From: DASXTK01 sp050744325
Lineage (GTDB): Bacteria > Actinomycetota > Acidimicrobiia > Acidimicrobiales > VFJN01
Direction of reading: 5' to 3'
DNA: 64,000 nucleotides
NCBI GenBank assembly: GCA_050744325.1
Contig: JBOGHK010000160.1
Coordinates: 12,651 to 76,650, forward strand
Shown: positions 34,293 to 43,162 of the stretch, piece after piece
Numbering within the stretch: the first letter of the stretch is position 1
How the letters are laid out: each line of letters begins with the position of its first letter
Made by a program: the position numbers and the translations under genes
Notes under the pieces: model-generated
What the model saw: the letters and a program-made list of their open reading frames with translations, nothing else
Told to the model about the DNA's origin: nothing
Database searches by the model: none

Positions 34293-35297
34293 TCAGGTCA
34301 GCACCGGCACGCGCGCACCGTCCAGCCGGGCACCCGCCTCGACCACTTCGCCATCGCCGACCACGGTGCCCCCGACGACGACCGCACCAGCCATGATCTG
34401 CGCCGCCTCACCGAGCACCGAATCCTCGACCTGCGCTCCACCGCCCACTTCGGCATGGGGTAGCAGCACCGACCGCTCGACCCGGGCCCCGGGGCCGACC
34501 ACCGCATGCGGCCCGACGACCGAGCGGACCACGGTCGCTGTGGGGTCGACGACCGCGGTGGGATGGACGCCGGCCGGTACCTCGCCACGCACCCCATCCA
34601 ACAGGTCCATCTGGGCTCGGAGGTAGGCCTGCGGCGTGCCGGTGTCTATCCAGTAGGTCGCCCCCGGGCGGGCGTAGACCGCGCCCTCGGCGACGAGTGC
34701 CGGGAAGGTCTCGCGCTCGACCGACACCTTGCGGCCTGCGGGGATGCGGTCGATCACCGACGGCTCGAGCACGTAGATCCCGGCGTTGATGAGGTTGGTC
34801 GGTGCCGACTCGCGCGGTGGCTTCTCGACGAAGGCCAGGACTCGCCCCGCGTCGTCGGTCGGCACGACGCCGTAGCGGGACGGATCGTCGACCGGGTGCA
34901 GGAAGATCGTGGCCTCGGCAGCGCGGTCGGCATGGAAGGCGACCAGCTCACCCACGTCGAGGTCGGTGAGGACGTCGCCGTTCACCGCTAGGAACCGCTG
35001 GTCGACGCCAGCGTGCTGTGCGGCGAAGCGGATCGCGCCCGCGGTGTCGAGCGGCTCGGGCTCGACCGCGTAGACAAGGTTGGCACCGGCGCACCGGCCG
35101 TCCGGATAAGCCTCGGCGAAGGCGTCGGGCTGGTACCCCAGCGACAGCACGACCTCGTCGACGCCGTAGCGCGCCAGGTGGCCGACCACATGCTCGATCA
35201 TCGGCCGGTGCACGATCGGCAGCATCTGCTTCGGCCGCGTGTAGGTGAGGGGGCGCATGCGGGTGCCGAACCCTCCCACCAGCACGACGGCCTGCAC
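34293..35297 (-). CDS. manC: Mannose-1-phosphate guanylyltransferase-like NDP-sugar pyrophosphorylase
   Basis: A 334-aa protein. The nucleotidyltransferase domain (1-235) opens QAVVLVGGFGTRMRPLTYTRPKQMLPI, with NGDVLTDLDV as the metal site, VEKPPRE and YWIDTGTPQAYL. A left-handed beta-helix with hexapeptide repeats (ATVVRSVVGPHAVVGPGARV) follows. It probably makes GDP-mannose. The GTG start shares one base with the stop of the upstream His-rich protein gene (TAGTG). Other frames extend far upstream but lie over that gene. It corresponds in position to Rv3264c of M. tuberculosis (from memory). Confidence 0.87.
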   Translation of the reverse strand: MQAVVLVGGFGTRMRPLTYTRPKQMLPIVHRPMIEHVVGHLARYGVDEVVLSLGYQPDAFAEAYPDGRCAGANLVYAVEPEPLDTAGAIRFAAQHAGVDQRFLAVNGDVLTDLDVGELVAFHADRAAEATIFLHPVDDPSRYGVVPTDDAGRVLAFVEKPPRESAPTNLINAGIYVLEPSVIDRIPAGRKVSVERETFPALVAEGAVYARPGATYWIDTGTPQAYLRAQMDLLDGVRGEVPAGVHPTAVVDPTATVVRSVVGPHAVVGPGARVERSVLLPHAEVGGGAQVEDSVLGEAAQIMAGAVVVGGTVVGDGEVVEAGARLDGARVPVLT

Positions 35298-36112
35298 TAT
35301 GGCGCCGCCGTGGTCGTCGTGGCGTCGGCTGGCGGGGCGGTCGTCGTGGCACCGTCCGCCGGTGGCGCCGTCGTCGCGGTTCCGTCCGCGGGCACGGTGG
35401 TGCTGGATGCGTCGGCAGGCAGGGTGGTCGAGCCGGCGCCCTCCGGGTCTTCGGTGTCGATCGCTCCGAGCTCGGCCAGGTTGGAGGCGGACGGCGGCTT
35501 GGGGACGTCGGTCTCGCCCTCCGGCACGAAGGCGATCGTGTAGCCCTCGCCGTTGTTGCGGAACCGCAGGTCGTCGAAGCCGCTGTAGGTGAGCGACGGC
35601 TCCTCGTCGGTCGTCTGGACGTCCTGCCAGCGGGCGACCACCAGCTCGCCGGTCTCGTCGCCGCACTGGGTCTCGCCGTTCTCCCAGGTGTCGTCGCCGA
35701 TGGTCAGCGCGTCGTCGGTCAGCTCGACGTCCGGAATGTCCTCGAGGAAGGTGCCCAGCGTGGCGTTCTCGCCGGCGCCCGCCTGACCACCCGGGTGGAT
35801 GTGGACCACCGAGTCGCCGTGGGTGTGGATGCCCGCGGGGCTGCTTGTCGTGCCGGCTGGCGTGGTGCCCAGGAACTCGTCGCAGATGTAGAAGCCGTAG
35901 GCCGCGTGCCAGTGGTCGACGCCTGCCAGCGGCGGGACCGTCGACGCGTCGTCCTGATGGTCGGACCGGGCGATCACGACCAGGGCGGTGCCGAGCAGGA
36001 TGATGGCGCCGATCGCACCCGGGAACAGCAGGTTGCGCTGCCGGACACCGGTGACCCGGCCACCGGCGCGCGCCGCGCGTGCGATCTTCTTGGACGAGGA
36101 TGCCTTGCCCAT
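35297..36112 (-). CDS. Membrane-anchored His-rich extracytoplasmic protein, function unknown
   Basis: A 271-aa protein. A basic N-terminus (MGKASSSKKIARAARAGG) precedes one transmembrane helix (LLFPGAIGAIILLGTALVVI). The outside part holds a conserved-looking His/Cys cluster, DHWHAAYGFYICDEFLG and GIHTHGDSVVHIHPGG, that could bind a metal, plus a second Cys in GETQCGDETGE. The C-terminal 50 residues are a Thr/Ala/Pro-rich repeat (TTAPPADG type), as in wall-spanning linkers. The stop overlaps the manC start. No named domain is recognised; metal binding is inference. Confidence 0.75.
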   Translation of the reverse strand: MGKASSSKKIARAARAGGRVTGVRQRNLLFPGAIGAIILLGTALVVIARSDHQDDASTVPPLAGVDHWHAAYGFYICDEFLGTTPAGTTSSPAGIHTHGDSVVHIHPGGQAGAGENATLGTFLEDIPDVELTDDALTIGDDTWENGETQCGDETGELVVARWQDVQTTDEEPSLTYSGFDDLRFRNNGEGYTIAFVPEGETDVPKPPSASNLAELGAIDTEDPEGAGSTTLPADASSTTVPADGTATTAPPADGATTTAPPADATTTTAAP

Positions 36113-36167
36113 GAGGTGGCAACCGTACTCGCCGTGACGGGGCGATCGGGAACCGGCCCCGAAGGAC

Positions 36168-37424
36168 TCACCTCCGGCGCTCGCGCAGCTCCTCGAACAG
36201 CAACTCGTACTGCAGGGCGACCGCCGCAGGTGATGCCCACCGTTCGACCAGCGCCCGCCCGCTGCGCCCCATCTGGGCGGCCATCTCGGGTGCGTCGAGC
36301 AACTTGGTGATCGCGGCGACGAACGCCTCGGGGTCCTCGGGCGGCACCGCGAGCCCGGCCTCGGCCCGCTCGACCACCCGCGCGACCTCGGTGCCTTCGT
36401 CCACACTGGCGACCAACGGGCGACCGGCTGCCAGGATCGAGTAGGTCTTGGACGGCACGCTCGACCGGGCCAGGCCCCGTTTGAGGGGCACCACGTGGAT
36501 GTCCGCTGCAGCCAGCACCTCAGGCAACCGCTCCTTGGGCTGGAAGTCGACGAACCTCAGGTTGGGCAACCCCGCGGCTTGCTCCTCCAGATGGGCACGA
36601 CCCGTGCCGCCACCGTTGATCACGAACACGACATCGGACCGGTCCGCCAGCTCGCGCGCCGCCTCGATCATCAGCTCGAGCGACTGCGAGAGGCCGACGT
36701 TGCCCGCGTACATCACCACCTGCCGCCCCTCCCGGCCGTGCTCCTGGCGGTAGGCGTTCGGCTGGTCGATGCCCCGGGGCCGGATGCGGTCCGTGTCGAC
36801 GAAGTTCGGGATCACCCGGATCCGGTCGTCGGGGTCGTCGACTCGGCCGACGAGCTTGGCCACCAGGTTGTCGCGCAGGTCGTCGGACAGCACGGTCACC
36901 GCGTCGGCCCGCCGATAGCTCCACCGCTCCAACCAGGACGCGGCCCGGATCACCCGCGGGCTGGTGATCGCACCCAGCTCGACGGCGACGTCCGGGAACA
37001 CGTCCTGGATGTTGAACACGAACGGCACCCGCCACCGTCGGGCCGCGAGCCAACCGGCCGCGCCGAGCGTCAACGGTGGCGACATCGCCAGCACGGCATC
37101 GGGTTTGAACGGACGCCGCACCGCCACGGCCATCGCCGTCGCGAGCAGCGTGAACCCACCGAACGCAAGCGCACGGGCGGGGATGTTGGACTTGTCGGTC
37201 GGGAACGGATGCACCCGGGTGATGCGGCCCCAGTCGACCTTCTCGTGGCGGACCGGCCGCCCGGCCCAGTCCGGCTCGACCCGGTGGCGCTCGTACCAGG
37301 GCAGCGCCGTGACCACGTGGAGCTGGTGGCCACGTTCCACCAGCTCGGTGCCGATGCTGGTCATGACCTCGCCGGTCGGGGCGACGTCCGGCGCGTAGTG
37401 AGGGCAGATCACCAGCAGGTTCAA
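36168..37424 (-). CDS. GT4 glycosyltransferase, WbuB-like
   Basis: A 418-aa GT-B enzyme. The N-terminus LLVICPHYAPDVAPTGEV and the HxVxTALPWYERHRV segment are typical of WbuB-like transferases. PFVFNIQDVFPDVAVELGAI is followed by the donor half VVMYAGNVGLSQSLELMIEAA, PLKRGLARSSVPSKTYSILAAGRPLVAS. The start is a TTG whose TTGA overlaps the stop of the upstream glycosyltransferase by 4 nt, with AAGGA in front. The third of three coupled GT4 genes, it probably acts after them in glycan assembly. Confidence 0.85.
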   Translation of the reverse strand: MNLLVICPHYAPDVAPTGEVMTSIGTELVERGHQLHVVTALPWYERHRVEPDWAGRPVRHEKVDWGRITRVHPFPTDKSNIPARALAFGGFTLLATAMAVAVRRPFKPDAVLAMSPPLTLGAAGWLAARRWRVPFVFNIQDVFPDVAVELGAITSPRVIRAASWLERWSYRRADAVTVLSDDLRDNLVAKLVGRVDDPDDRIRVIPNFVDTDRIRPRGIDQPNAYRQEHGREGRQVVMYAGNVGLSQSLELMIEAARELADRSDVVFVINGGGTGRAHLEEQAAGLPNLRFVDFQPKERLPEVLAAADIHVVPLKRGLARSSVPSKTYSILAAGRPLVASVDEGTEVARVVERAEAGLAVPPEDPEAFVAAITKLLDAPEMAAQMGRSGRALVERWASPAAVALQYELLFEELRERRR

Positions 37425-38587
37425 CGGGAGTCCTTCAGTCTTCTCACGTCGTCGAGGTCCTTGAGCACGTCTCGATGCGCCTGCACTGTCGCGGCCGTGG
37501 CGGCAGCCCACGACAGCTTGGCGGCTTGGCGCCGCCCCTTGTCGACCAAGTCCTGGGTTCGGTCGCCGGACAACACCTCTAGCATCGCCGCCGCCCAACC
37601 CTCGATGTCGTCGGGGTCGACGAGCAGCCCTGCCTCCCCCACCACCTCGGGTAACGCGGTGGTCGACGATGCGACGACCGGCGTGTCGAGCGCCATGGCT
37701 TCGAGCACCGGCAAGCCGAAGCCCTCGTAACGCGACGGGAAGACCAGGCCTGCCGCCCCCGCGATCAGGCCCAACACGTCGCCGCGGGGAACACGCCCCG
37801 TGCGTCGGACGACGTCGCCGAGCCCCAGCCGGGCGATGTCCTCACGGATCTGCGGCTCGGAGCCAGCCGGACGGCCCGTCAGCACCAGAGCCACACCCGA
37901 GTCCTTGGCCGCGACCTCGGCGAAGGCACGGATCACTGCCACGTGATTCTTGTGGGGATAGGTGATCGCCGGGTACACGAACCACCGTTCGGGCAGCTCG
38001 TAGCGGTTGCGCAGCTCGGTGACCGGTATGTCGGGAGGCCGCATCGGCCGGACACCGGCCCGGACCGCGCGCACGTGGTCGGGGTGGGCGTCGAACCGCT
38101 CGATGACCCTCTGGCGGACGAACTCGCTGAGCGTGAGGATCAGCGACGCATGGTGCGCCGCCCGCGGGACAGCCCACTGGAGGTAGGTGCGCTTCGCCGC
38201 GCCGAAGTACTCGGGCAGGTCGAACGGCTGGAGGTCGTGGATGGTGACCACCGACGGCCGCCGAGGCCCCGGCGGCATCGTGCCTCCACCGTGGTGGACC
38301 AGGTCGATGCGGTCGCGCTTGGTCATCGCCGCCAGCCAGGTGCCCTCGGCAGTCACGCGCAACGGCTTGAGCCGACCGGTCAGGCGCAGCAGCCGGGTCG
38401 GGAACCGCTCGACCACCTCGGGATGCGCTGCGGCGAAGGGCGCTAGGGCGTAGAGCCGGTAGTCGATGTCGTCCGGGGGGTCGCTGGCCAGGGAGGTCAG
38501 CAGGTCGGTCGTCGCCTCCTCGGTGCCGCCGACCACCCCCGGCACCAGCCACAACAGGTTGAACCCGACCGTCGGCTTCCGGCTCAT
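37421..38587 (-). CDS. GT4 glycosyltransferase (second of three)
   Basis: A 388-aa GT-B enzyme. Acceptor domain: FNLLWLVPGVVGGTEEATTDLL, LVHHGGGTMPP and VTIHDLQPFDLPEYF. Donor domain: YPAITYPHKNHVAVIRAF, FPSRYEGFGLPVLEAMALDTPVVAS with the EGFGLPxxE signature, and EAGLLVDPDD. The ATG overlaps the stop of the preceding gene (ATGA) and its own stop overlaps the next start, so three glycosyltransferases are translated as one unit. It resembles mannosyl- and rhamnosyltransferases of O-antigen clusters; the donor is not certain. Confidence 0.88.
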   Translation of the reverse strand: MSRKPTVGFNLLWLVPGVVGGTEEATTDLLTSLASDPPDDIDYRLYALAPFAAAHPEVVERFPTRLLRLTGRLKPLRVTAEGTWLAAMTKRDRIDLVHHGGGTMPPGPRRPSVVTIHDLQPFDLPEYFGAAKRTYLQWAVPRAAHHASLILTLSEFVRQRVIERFDAHPDHVRAVRAGVRPMRPPDIPVTELRNRYELPERWFVYPAITYPHKNHVAVIRAFAEVAAKDSGVALVLTGRPAGSEPQIREDIARLGLGDVVRRTGRVPRGDVLGLIAGAAGLVFPSRYEGFGLPVLEAMALDTPVVASSTTALPEVVGEAGLLVDPDDIEGWAAAMLEVLSGDRTQDLVDKGRRQAAKLSWAAATAATVQAHRDVLKDLDDVRRLKDSR

Positions 38588-39681
38588 CGGGCAACCACCC
38601 ACTCGTATGCCGCGATCGTCTGGGCTGCGGTGTCGGCCCAGGTGCGCTCGGCCGCACGCCGCAGCGCCGCGGCGCGCAGCCGCTCGGCCAGCTCGACGTC
38701 GTTCAGCACGTCGGCGAGCGCTCCAGCGATCGCGTCCGGGTCGTAGGGGTCGACGGCGAGGCCCGCGCCACCTTCGACCAGGTCTTCGGTGGCGGTCCCC
38801 TTGGACGTGACCACCGCGGCGCCCTGGGCGAGCGCCTCGGCCACCGGCAGGCCGTACCCCTCCCACAGACTCGGATAGCAGACGACCGCAGCCCCCCGGT
38901 TGAGCGGGGCCAGGTCGTCGGGGGCGACGAAGCCGAGCAGCTTCACCCGGTCGCCGAGCGCGCTGGCGGGCTGACCGAGGGCATCGCCCCAGCCTTGCGG
39001 CCCGACCACCGCGAGGACGACGTCGTCGTGCGGCAGGCGGCCGAACGCGTCGAGCAAGCGTCGCAGGTTCTTGCGTGGTTCGAGCGTCCCCACGTAGAGG
39101 ATGTACCGCCCGGTGAGCCCATAGCGACTGCGGGTCCGGGCGACGGCGTCGTCGGTCGCCACCTCGGCCGCGATCCCCCACGGGATGAGCCGGAGCCGGG
39201 CCTGCTCGATGCCCGCCGCGGCGCAGTCGTCGAGCGTCGCGCTCGACGGGCACAGCACCAGGTCGGCGTCCTCGCGCGTCCGGGTCAGTGCCCCTTCCAG
39301 GAACTGGACACCGTTCGGGGTGAAGTTCGACGGGTCGCGACGCCACGCCACGTCGTGCAGGGTGACGACGAGCGGGCTGGTCCTTGGCGGCACCGCATAG
39401 CCCGTGGCGTGGATCACGTCGACGCGTCCCGTGAACCGCTCGACACCCGGGCGGCGCACGCGGTTCCACGACTCGTAGAGCACCTTGCGCGGCAGGGGGA
39501 GGTGACGGACGCGGATCGCCGGACGCCAGGGCTCCGGCGGTGGCCGGCGGTGCAGGGCGGCCACGCCGACCTGGTCGACCCGACGGGTCTCGGCCACGGC
39601 ACACACCTGCTCGAGCGCGGCACGTGCGGTGCCCCCCGGCACCCGGTGCCAGCACTGCTCGAGGACGACGGCGACGCGCAC
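38584..39681 (-). CDS. GT4 glycosyltransferase (first of three)
   Basis: A 365-aa GT-B enzyme. N-terminal VAVVLEQCWHRVPGGTARAALE, VVTLHDVAWRRDPSNF, then ILYVGTLEPRKNLRRLLDAF and YPSLWEGYGLPVAEALAQGAAVVTS, a GT4 donor signature. The GTG at 39681 is chosen because a GGGAGGA site lies 9 nt upstream; a GTG at 39699 would place that site inside the gene. It opens the glycosyltransferase operon that runs on through manC. Divergent from fcl across about 86 bp. Confidence 0.88.
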   Translation of the reverse strand: MRVAVVLEQCWHRVPGGTARAALEQVCAVAETRRVDQVGVAALHRRPPPEPWRPAIRVRHLPLPRKVLYESWNRVRRPGVERFTGRVDVIHATGYAVPPRTSPLVVTLHDVAWRRDPSNFTPNGVQFLEGALTRTREDADLVLCPSSATLDDCAAAGIEQARLRLIPWGIAAEVATDDAVARTRSRYGLTGRYILYVGTLEPRKNLRRLLDAFGRLPHDDVVLAVVGPQGWGDALGQPASALGDRVKLLGFVAPDDLAPLNRGAAVVCYPSLWEGYGLPVAEALAQGAAVVTSKGTATEDLVEGGAGLAVDPYDPDAIAGALADVLNDVELAERLRAAALRRAAERTWADTAAQTIAAYEWVVAR

Positions 39682-39753
39682 GGCTGCGAATCCTCCCACG
39701 AACCGCGGGCGTTCTCACGAACCCGGCCCGCCATCGCGCCGGACGGCCGTCGT

Positions 39754-39759
39754 TAGGAT
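39754..39759 (+). promoter_or_regulatory. -10 box, leaderless start of fcl
   Basis: TAGGAT followed by GGCCGGCC and the ATG at 39768 (8-nt spacing). The 16-bp string AGGATGGCCGGCCATG recurs at the pabC start. Confidence 0.5.
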
Positions 39760-39767
39760 GGCCGGCC

Positions 39768-40727
39768 ATGTCTGAGCTCTCGGATCGGACCGCGCTTGTG
39801 ACCGGTGGGGCCGGATTCCTCGGCCGGGCGGTCTGCGCCAGCCTGCGGCAGCGGGGCGTCGGCCGCCTGGTCGCACCCTCCTCGTCCGACTACGACCTGC
39901 GGCACCCCGACCAGGTCGAGCGGCTGTTCGAGGCCACGCGACCCGACCTGGTGGTCCACCTCGCGGCGCGGGTGGGGGGCATCGGCGCCAACCAGGCCCG
40001 GCCCGCCGACCTCTACCTCGACAACCTGCTCATGGGCACCTACGTGATCGAGCAGGCGCGCCGATCGGGCACCCCGAAGACCGTGGTGACCGGCACGATC
40101 TGCTCGTATCCCAAGCACACCCCCGTCCCGTTCTCCGAGGACTCGCTGTGGACCGGCTACCCCGAGGAGACCAACGCCCCCTACGGCATCGCCAAGCTGG
40201 CCCACCTGACCCAGGCGCAGGCGAACCGCGCCCAGTACGGCCAGAACGTCGTCTACCTCATGCCCACCAACCTCTACGGCCCGGGCGACAAGTTCCACCC
40301 GGCCGTGAGCCACGTGATCCCGGCGCTGATCCGCAAGTGCGTATTGGCCCGTGAGGAGGGCGCCGACCACATCGAGGTGTGGGGCACCGGCGCGGCGACC
40401 CGCGAGTTCCTCTATGTCGACGACGCCGCGGAGGGCATCGTCCTCGCGGCCGAGCGCTACGACGCACCCGAGCCGGTCAACCTGGGCACCGACGAGGAGC
40501 TACCGATCCGCGACCTGGTCCCCTTGATCGCCCTGGCCACAGGGTTCGAGGGCGACATCCGCTGGGACGCGTCCAAGCCCGACGGCCAGCCGCGGCGACG
40601 CGTCGACCCGAGCCGGGCCTCCAGCCTGTTCGGGTTCAAGGCCGAGACCGCGTTCCCCGCCGGCCTCCAGGCGACCGTCGACTGGTACCTGGCCAACCGG
40701 GCCGAAGCCGAGTCCCGCGAGACCTGA
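39768..40727 (+). CDS. fcl: GDP-L-fucose synthase
   Basis: A 319-aa bifunctional 3,5-epimerase/4-reductase that turns GDP-4-keto-6-deoxy-D-mannose into GDP-L-fucose. Motifs are TGGAGFLGRAVC, HLAARVGGIGANQARPADLYLDN, the active-site region TGTICSYPKHTPVPFSE, WTGYPEETNAPYGIAK with Tyr/Lys, MPTNLYGPGDKFHP and EVWGTGAATREFLYVDD. Length is normal. It stands alone on the plus strand, convergent with uxs, and uses the gmd product made 8 kb away. Confidence 0.94.
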   Translation: MSELSDRTALVTGGAGFLGRAVCASLRQRGVGRLVAPSSSDYDLRHPDQVERLFEATRPDLVVHLAARVGGIGANQARPADLYLDNLLMGTYVIEQARRSGTPKTVVTGTICSYPKHTPVPFSEDSLWTGYPEETNAPYGIAKLAHLTQAQANRAQYGQNVVYLMPTNLYGPGDKFHPAVSHVIPALIRKCVLAREEGADHIEVWGTGAATREFLYVDDAAEGIVLAAERYDAPEPVNLGTDEELPIRDLVPLIALATGFEGDIRWDASKPDGQPRRRVDPSRASSLFGFKAETAFPAGLQATVDWYLANRAEAESRET

Positions 40728-40778
40728 GGCGGAGGTCAGCCCGCCCGTCGGTCGGTCGGTCGAGACCACGAGGCAGCA

Positions 40779-41759
40779 CTACCCGAGCCTGGTGCGGAAC
40801 CAGTCGGCGGTGAGCGCGAGCCCATCGTGCAGAGGGACCTCGGGCTCCCATCCGAGCCGACTTCGCGCGATGGTCAGGTCGGGTTGCCGTTGGGTGGGGT
40901 CGTCCACCGGAAGCGGCTCGTAGACGATCTCCGACGACGAGGCAGTGACCTCCAGCACCATCTCGGCCAGCTCGCGAACCGTGAACTCGCCGGAGTTACC
41001 GATGTTGACCGGCCCGACCACGTCGCTGTCGAGCAGCGCCAGGAAGCCCCGGATCTCGTCATCGACGTAGCAGAAGCTGCGGGTCTGACTTCCGTCGCCA
41101 TAGATCGTCAGAGGCTTTCCTCGGATCGCCTGAACCACGAAGTTCGACACGACCCGGCCGTCTTCGGCCCTCATCCGCGGGCCGTAGACATTGAAGATCC
41201 GCACGATCCGGACATCGAGGCCGTGGTAACGGTGATAGGCCATGGTGATCGCCTCGGCGAACCGCTTGGCCTCGTCGTACACGCCGCGGGGGCCGACGGG
41301 ATTGACGTGACCCCAGTAGGTCTCGGGTTGCGGGTGCACCTGCGGGTCGCCGTAGACCTCACTGGTCGAGGCCAACAGGAATCGGGCCCCCTTCGCGAGC
41401 GCCAGGCCCAGGCCGTTGTGGGTACCCAGGCTGCCGACCTTGAGGGTCTGGATCGGCATCTCGAGGTAGTCCCGCGGCGACGCGGGGCTGGCGAAGTGCA
41501 GCACGGCATCGACTGATCCCGGCACCCACACGTAGTTGCTCACGTCGTGGTCGACGAAGGTGAAGCCGGGCCTTCCGAAGAGGTGTTCGATGTTGCCGAC
41601 GGCACCGGTCGCGAGGTTGTCGATGGCGACCACCTGGTCGCCCCGCCCCAACAGGGCTTCACAGAGATGGGAACCGAGGAAGCCGGCGCCTCCGGTGACC
41701 ACGACCCTCCGCCCGGTTTGGCGACGGCCAGGCGCCCCCGGGTCGACGTGAGAGGCCAT
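40779..41759 (-). CDS. uxs: UDP-glucuronate decarboxylase (UDP-xylose synthase)
   Basis: A 326-aa NAD-dependent SDR producing UDP-xylose from UDP-glucuronate. The family signature is strong: TGGAGFLGSHLCEALL, HFASPASPRDY, LASTSEVYGDPQVHPQPE, WGHVNPVGPRGVYDEAKRFAEA, RIFNVYGPRM and DGSQTRSFCYVDD. The ATG shares its A with the stop of ugd (TGATG), so the two consecutive pathway enzymes are made together. The longer upstream frame lies over ugd and is discarded. Confidence 0.93.
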   Translation of the reverse strand: MASHVDPGAPGRRQTGRRVVVTGGAGFLGSHLCEALLGRGDQVVAIDNLATGAVGNIEHLFGRPGFTFVDHDVSNYVWVPGSVDAVLHFASPASPRDYLEMPIQTLKVGSLGTHNGLGLALAKGARFLLASTSEVYGDPQVHPQPETYWGHVNPVGPRGVYDEAKRFAEAITMAYHRYHGLDVRIVRIFNVYGPRMRAEDGRVVSNFVVQAIRGKPLTIYGDGSQTRSFCYVDDEIRGFLALLDSDVVGPVNIGNSGEFTVRELAEMVLEVTASSSEIVYEPLPVDDPTQRQPDLTIARSRLGWEPEVPLHDGLALTADWFRTRLG

Positions 41760-43027
41760 CAGCGGCCGATGCCGACGTAGGTGAACCCGCGACGCTCGAG
41801 TGCCGGCCGGTCCAGGAGGTTGCGGGCGTCGACCACCCGCGGCGTCGCCATGAGATTGGCCACCTTGTCGAAGTCGACCCAGCGGAACTCGTCCCACTCG
41901 GTGAGCACCGCCAGGACGGACGCGTCCTCGCACACCGAGTAGGGGTCGCTGGCTGGCTCGACCCCGTCGACCGGAGCCTTCACCGCCGGGTCGTAGGCCG
42001 CGACCTGCGCCCCCTGGGCGCGTAGCAGCTCGATCACGCGCAGCGCCGGCGAGTCGCGGGTGTCGTCGGTGCGCGCCTTGAAGGTCAGCCCCCAGGCGGC
42101 GACCCTCACCTCGTCGAGCGAGCCGCCTGCCATCTCGCGAACCTTCGTCACCACCCGGTGGAACTGCTCGTCGTTGACGGCGATCACCCCGCGCAGCAGC
42201 TCGAACGGGTATCCCGACGACTCGGCGATGTGCACGAGCGCCTTCGTATCTTTGGGAAAGCAAGAACCGCCGAATCCGGGGCCGGGGCGGAGGAACTCAT
42301 GGCCGATGCGCTTGTCGTAGCCCATCCCGAACACGACGTCCTTGACGTCGGCGCCCACGGCTTCGCAGACCGCGGCGATCGCGTTCACGAAGCTGATCTT
42401 GGTGGCCAGGAACGCATTGGCGGCGTACTTGATGGTCTCGGCCGAGGCGGGGTCGGTGACGATGATCGGTGCCGTCACGCCGATGTAGAGCGCGGCCACC
42501 CTGGCCGCGGCGGACTGGTGCTCGCTGCCGATCACGATGCGGTCGGGGTGGAGGAAGTCGTGGACCGCAGACCCCTCCCGGAGGAACTCGGGGTTGCTGA
42601 CCACCGTCACGTCCTCGCGGCCGAGGACCCGCTCTACCGCCCGGGTCGACCCGACCGGCACGGTGGACTTGTTGACCACCACCGCTTCGCCCGGCAGCAC
42701 CGGCCCGATCTGGCGGGCAGCGGTCTCGATGTACGACAGGTCTGCCGACCCGTCGTCGGCCTGCGGGGTGGGGACGCACAGGTAGGCGAACTCGGCGGTG
42801 TTGGCCGCCAGGTGGGCTCCCAGGACGAACCGGAGCCGCCCCCCCTCCAACCCCTCGCGCACCAGGTTCTCGAGACCCGCCTCGACGATCGGCACCTCGC
42901 CGCGGCTGAGCTGGGCAATCCTCGGCTCGTCGATGTCGGCGCAGGTCACGTCGTGGCCGAGGTGCGCGAAGCACGCGGCCGTCGTCAGCCCGACGTAGCC
43001 CGCTCCTATGACGGCGATCTGCGCCAT
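41759..43027 (-). CDS. ugd: UDP-glucose 6-dehydrogenase
   Basis: A 422-aa NAD-dependent enzyme that oxidises UDP-glucose to UDP-glucuronate. Motifs include the N-terminal Rossmann GAGYVGLTTAACFAHLGHDV, VNKSTVPVGSTRAVE, NPEFLREGSAVHDF, the catalytic Cys in GPGFGGSCFPKDTKAL and the C-terminal domain AAWGLTFKARTDDTRDSPAL. AGGAGG lies 8 nt before the ATG. First gene of the ugd-uxs pair, divergent from dprE2 over 135 bp. Confidence 0.96.
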   Translation of the reverse strand: MAQIAVIGAGYVGLTTAACFAHLGHDVTCADIDEPRIAQLSRGEVPIVEAGLENLVREGLEGGRLRFVLGAHLAANTAEFAYLCVPTPQADDGSADLSYIETAARQIGPVLPGEAVVVNKSTVPVGSTRAVERVLGREDVTVVSNPEFLREGSAVHDFLHPDRIVIGSEHQSAAARVAALYIGVTAPIIVTDPASAETIKYAANAFLATKISFVNAIAAVCEAVGADVKDVVFGMGYDKRIGHEFLRPGPGFGGSCFPKDTKALVHIAESSGYPFELLRGVIAVNDEQFHRVVTKVREMAGGSLDEVRVAAWGLTFKARTDDTRDSPALRVIELLRAQGAQVAAYDPAVKAPVDGVEPASDPYSVCEDASVLAVLTEWDEFRWVDFDKVANLMATPRVVDARNLLDRPALERRGFTYVGIGR

Positions 43028-43162
43028 GTGGTCAACCTCCTGCCCAGGCGCAGGACACTACCGCGACGACCGCGCGGACGAGCTCGCCCCGCGGTGCACG
43101 GAAGGGCGACCACGGTTCTTTACTATTGTCGCTTGGCCCCGAGCACCAACGGAGAAGGCACT

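Noticed and set aside
35298..36122. Long N-terminal extension of the manC frame over the His-rich protein gene
   Set aside because: The extension is Arg/Pro/His junk in the shadow frame; the family N-terminus begins exactly at the coupled GTG at 35297.
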